Below the pieces are notes generated by a model. It saw only the letters and a program-made list of their open reading frames with translations, had not been told where the DNA came from and did not search any database. A stretch of DNA of 64,000 nt from Apostichopus japonicus (lineage: Eukaryota > Echinodermata > Holothuroidea > Aspidochirotida > Stichopodidae): NCBI RefSeq assembly GCF_037975245.1, contig NC_092567.1, forward strand, positions 2,961,214 to 3,025,213, in the 5' to 3' direction. Below are positions 63,043 through 64,000 of the stretch, in pieces (position 1 is the first letter of the stretch; the number at the start of each line of letters is the position of its first letter). The position numbers and the translations under genes were made by a program.

Positions 63043-64000
63043 AATAGCACATGAGCAAGGAGCGCGGCGTGAAGTATTTATACCTGCCCTTCTGCACCCG
63101 ACCACTTTCGCCTGTATTCGTTTTTTCTTAGTAACACATTCGTTTGGCTTTAACTCACTTAAACGACTACAATGAATCCCGTCTTCATTTTTTTAGACGT
63201 ATGTAGACAAGATGGTGGACATACAGTTGAAAACATTAAAAAACATTACTGATCTTTTCTTGTATTTAGGCGTTGACCGATGAATAAAACTACTTGAATT
63301 GTATCTGAATCCCTCTCTTAACTACTACTTGCAAGATTAGTGGTTCCTCTAACATTTAATTTTTCTTTATGACAGTTTAGCATCTCACCGAAAATCAAAC
63401 AAACATATTAAGTTAAAAATTCGACAGCTAACACGCGTAAAATAGAATAAAGGATACATCGTTACCTCATTAAGTATATAATATCGAAGTAAAACTGTAC
63501 CGAATCGATACACAATATATATATTGGTGGCTAAAAAATTAAACCAGTACTCATGTAATAAGCATAAAGCCTGTGTTATGCCCACTTCGCTTTGTATGCA
63601 GATTTACTAACCAAAAATGTAAATTAGATATTTTTCTTTGCTGGACTTAAGCTGCACCCTTTGAAGGTATTTTTCGTACTCTTGAAGAAATTATAAAACA
63701 CAGAAATATATTTGTGAGAAGAACACAATTTTCTGTGGATTGTAGTGTGAACCGGTTGAGGAAGGGGGGGGGGGGGTGTCAAAGGACGAAGCCTGTGAAA
63801 GCTGCTTACTTTTATTAGCCAAATATTATCCAAATCTGGGGAAATGTAGACGTAAGGGAGTAACAGACAGACCGATTTTGTTTCTTTTCTTCGTTTTTTG
63901 TATTATAACTCTTACTTTTGTAAGGGTATAAATAAAAAAATGAAAAAATATGGTCTCAAATTCAAATATAGTTCTAATACTTCCCCTCATATCATTACCC
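63043..64000. other. Non-coding, no supported gene
   Basis: A minus-strand 65-nt segment (63,530-63,466) between TTTAATTTTTTAG and GAG|GTAACG is open in two frames, but its phase fits no known exon. A G-run lies at 63,766-63,776. Confidence 0.45.

Noticed and set aside
63466-63530. Minus-strand 65-nt exon upstream of the three-exon gene
   Set aside because: Good acceptor and fair donor, but the reading phase in neither open frame fits the next exon, and the sequence is very AT-rich.

Overview
The window is AT-rich, intron-like eukaryotic DNA: long stretches with no gene, dense transposable elements, microsatellites, and about two dozen G or C homopolymer runs of 10 nt or more. The content suggests a marine invertebrate deuterostome, most likely an echinoderm such as a sea cucumber. 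That guess rests on a Ty3/gypsy element with the integrase-before-reverse-transcriptase order described in deuterostomes (Gmr1-like) and on general repeat style. It is an inference; no rRNA or mitochondrial marker is present.

Layout. 1-1183 is the end of a ~40-bp satellite array with higher-order structure. 1.2-17.6 kb holds no supported gene. It contains one tRNA-derived SINE, two small tandem arrays and, at 14.6-17.2 kb, seven exact TGACGTCA palindromes. 17,674-25,736 is a complete, young LTR retrotransposon with 1,591-bp LTRs showing one mismatch, a perfect 5-bp target duplication and one intact 1,521-codon gag-PR-IN-RT-RNaseH ORF.

Three short exons on the minus strand (49,143-49,082, 28,994-28,959 and 25,857-25,795) have good splice signals and matching phases. 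I read them as the 3' end of a host gene whose 20-kb and 3-kb introns contain most of the other elements. The LTR element sits about 60 bp beyond its possible stop codon.

The large intron carries two related CACTG-ended elements (30,661-34,342 and 42,434-47,556). They have different subterminal repeat words but carry homologous, intron-containing genes for a small SAM-like protein. It also carries a decayed Myb/SANT-bearing Harbinger-like element (36.1-37.2 kb), a composite hAT-like element inserted in a (TA)n tract (38.2-40.1 kb), and low-copy duplicated segments.

50-64 kb is a repeat thicket. It holds an inverted (GAT)n/(ATC)n tract running into a small Myb/SANT-like ORF, a tandem 123-138-bp repeat, and a multi-level foldback structure (52.4-56.9 kb) interrupted by a 2.8-kb transposon with a clean 6-bp target duplication. 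The foldback has an exon-like ORF in its loop. Further along are an inverted pair of 14-bp minisatellites, hAT-like elements with 8-bp target duplications, a perfect 67-bp hairpin, and a ~310-bp inverted repeat pair. The proteins that can be recognised are all transposon-related; the product of the minus-strand host gene was not recognised.
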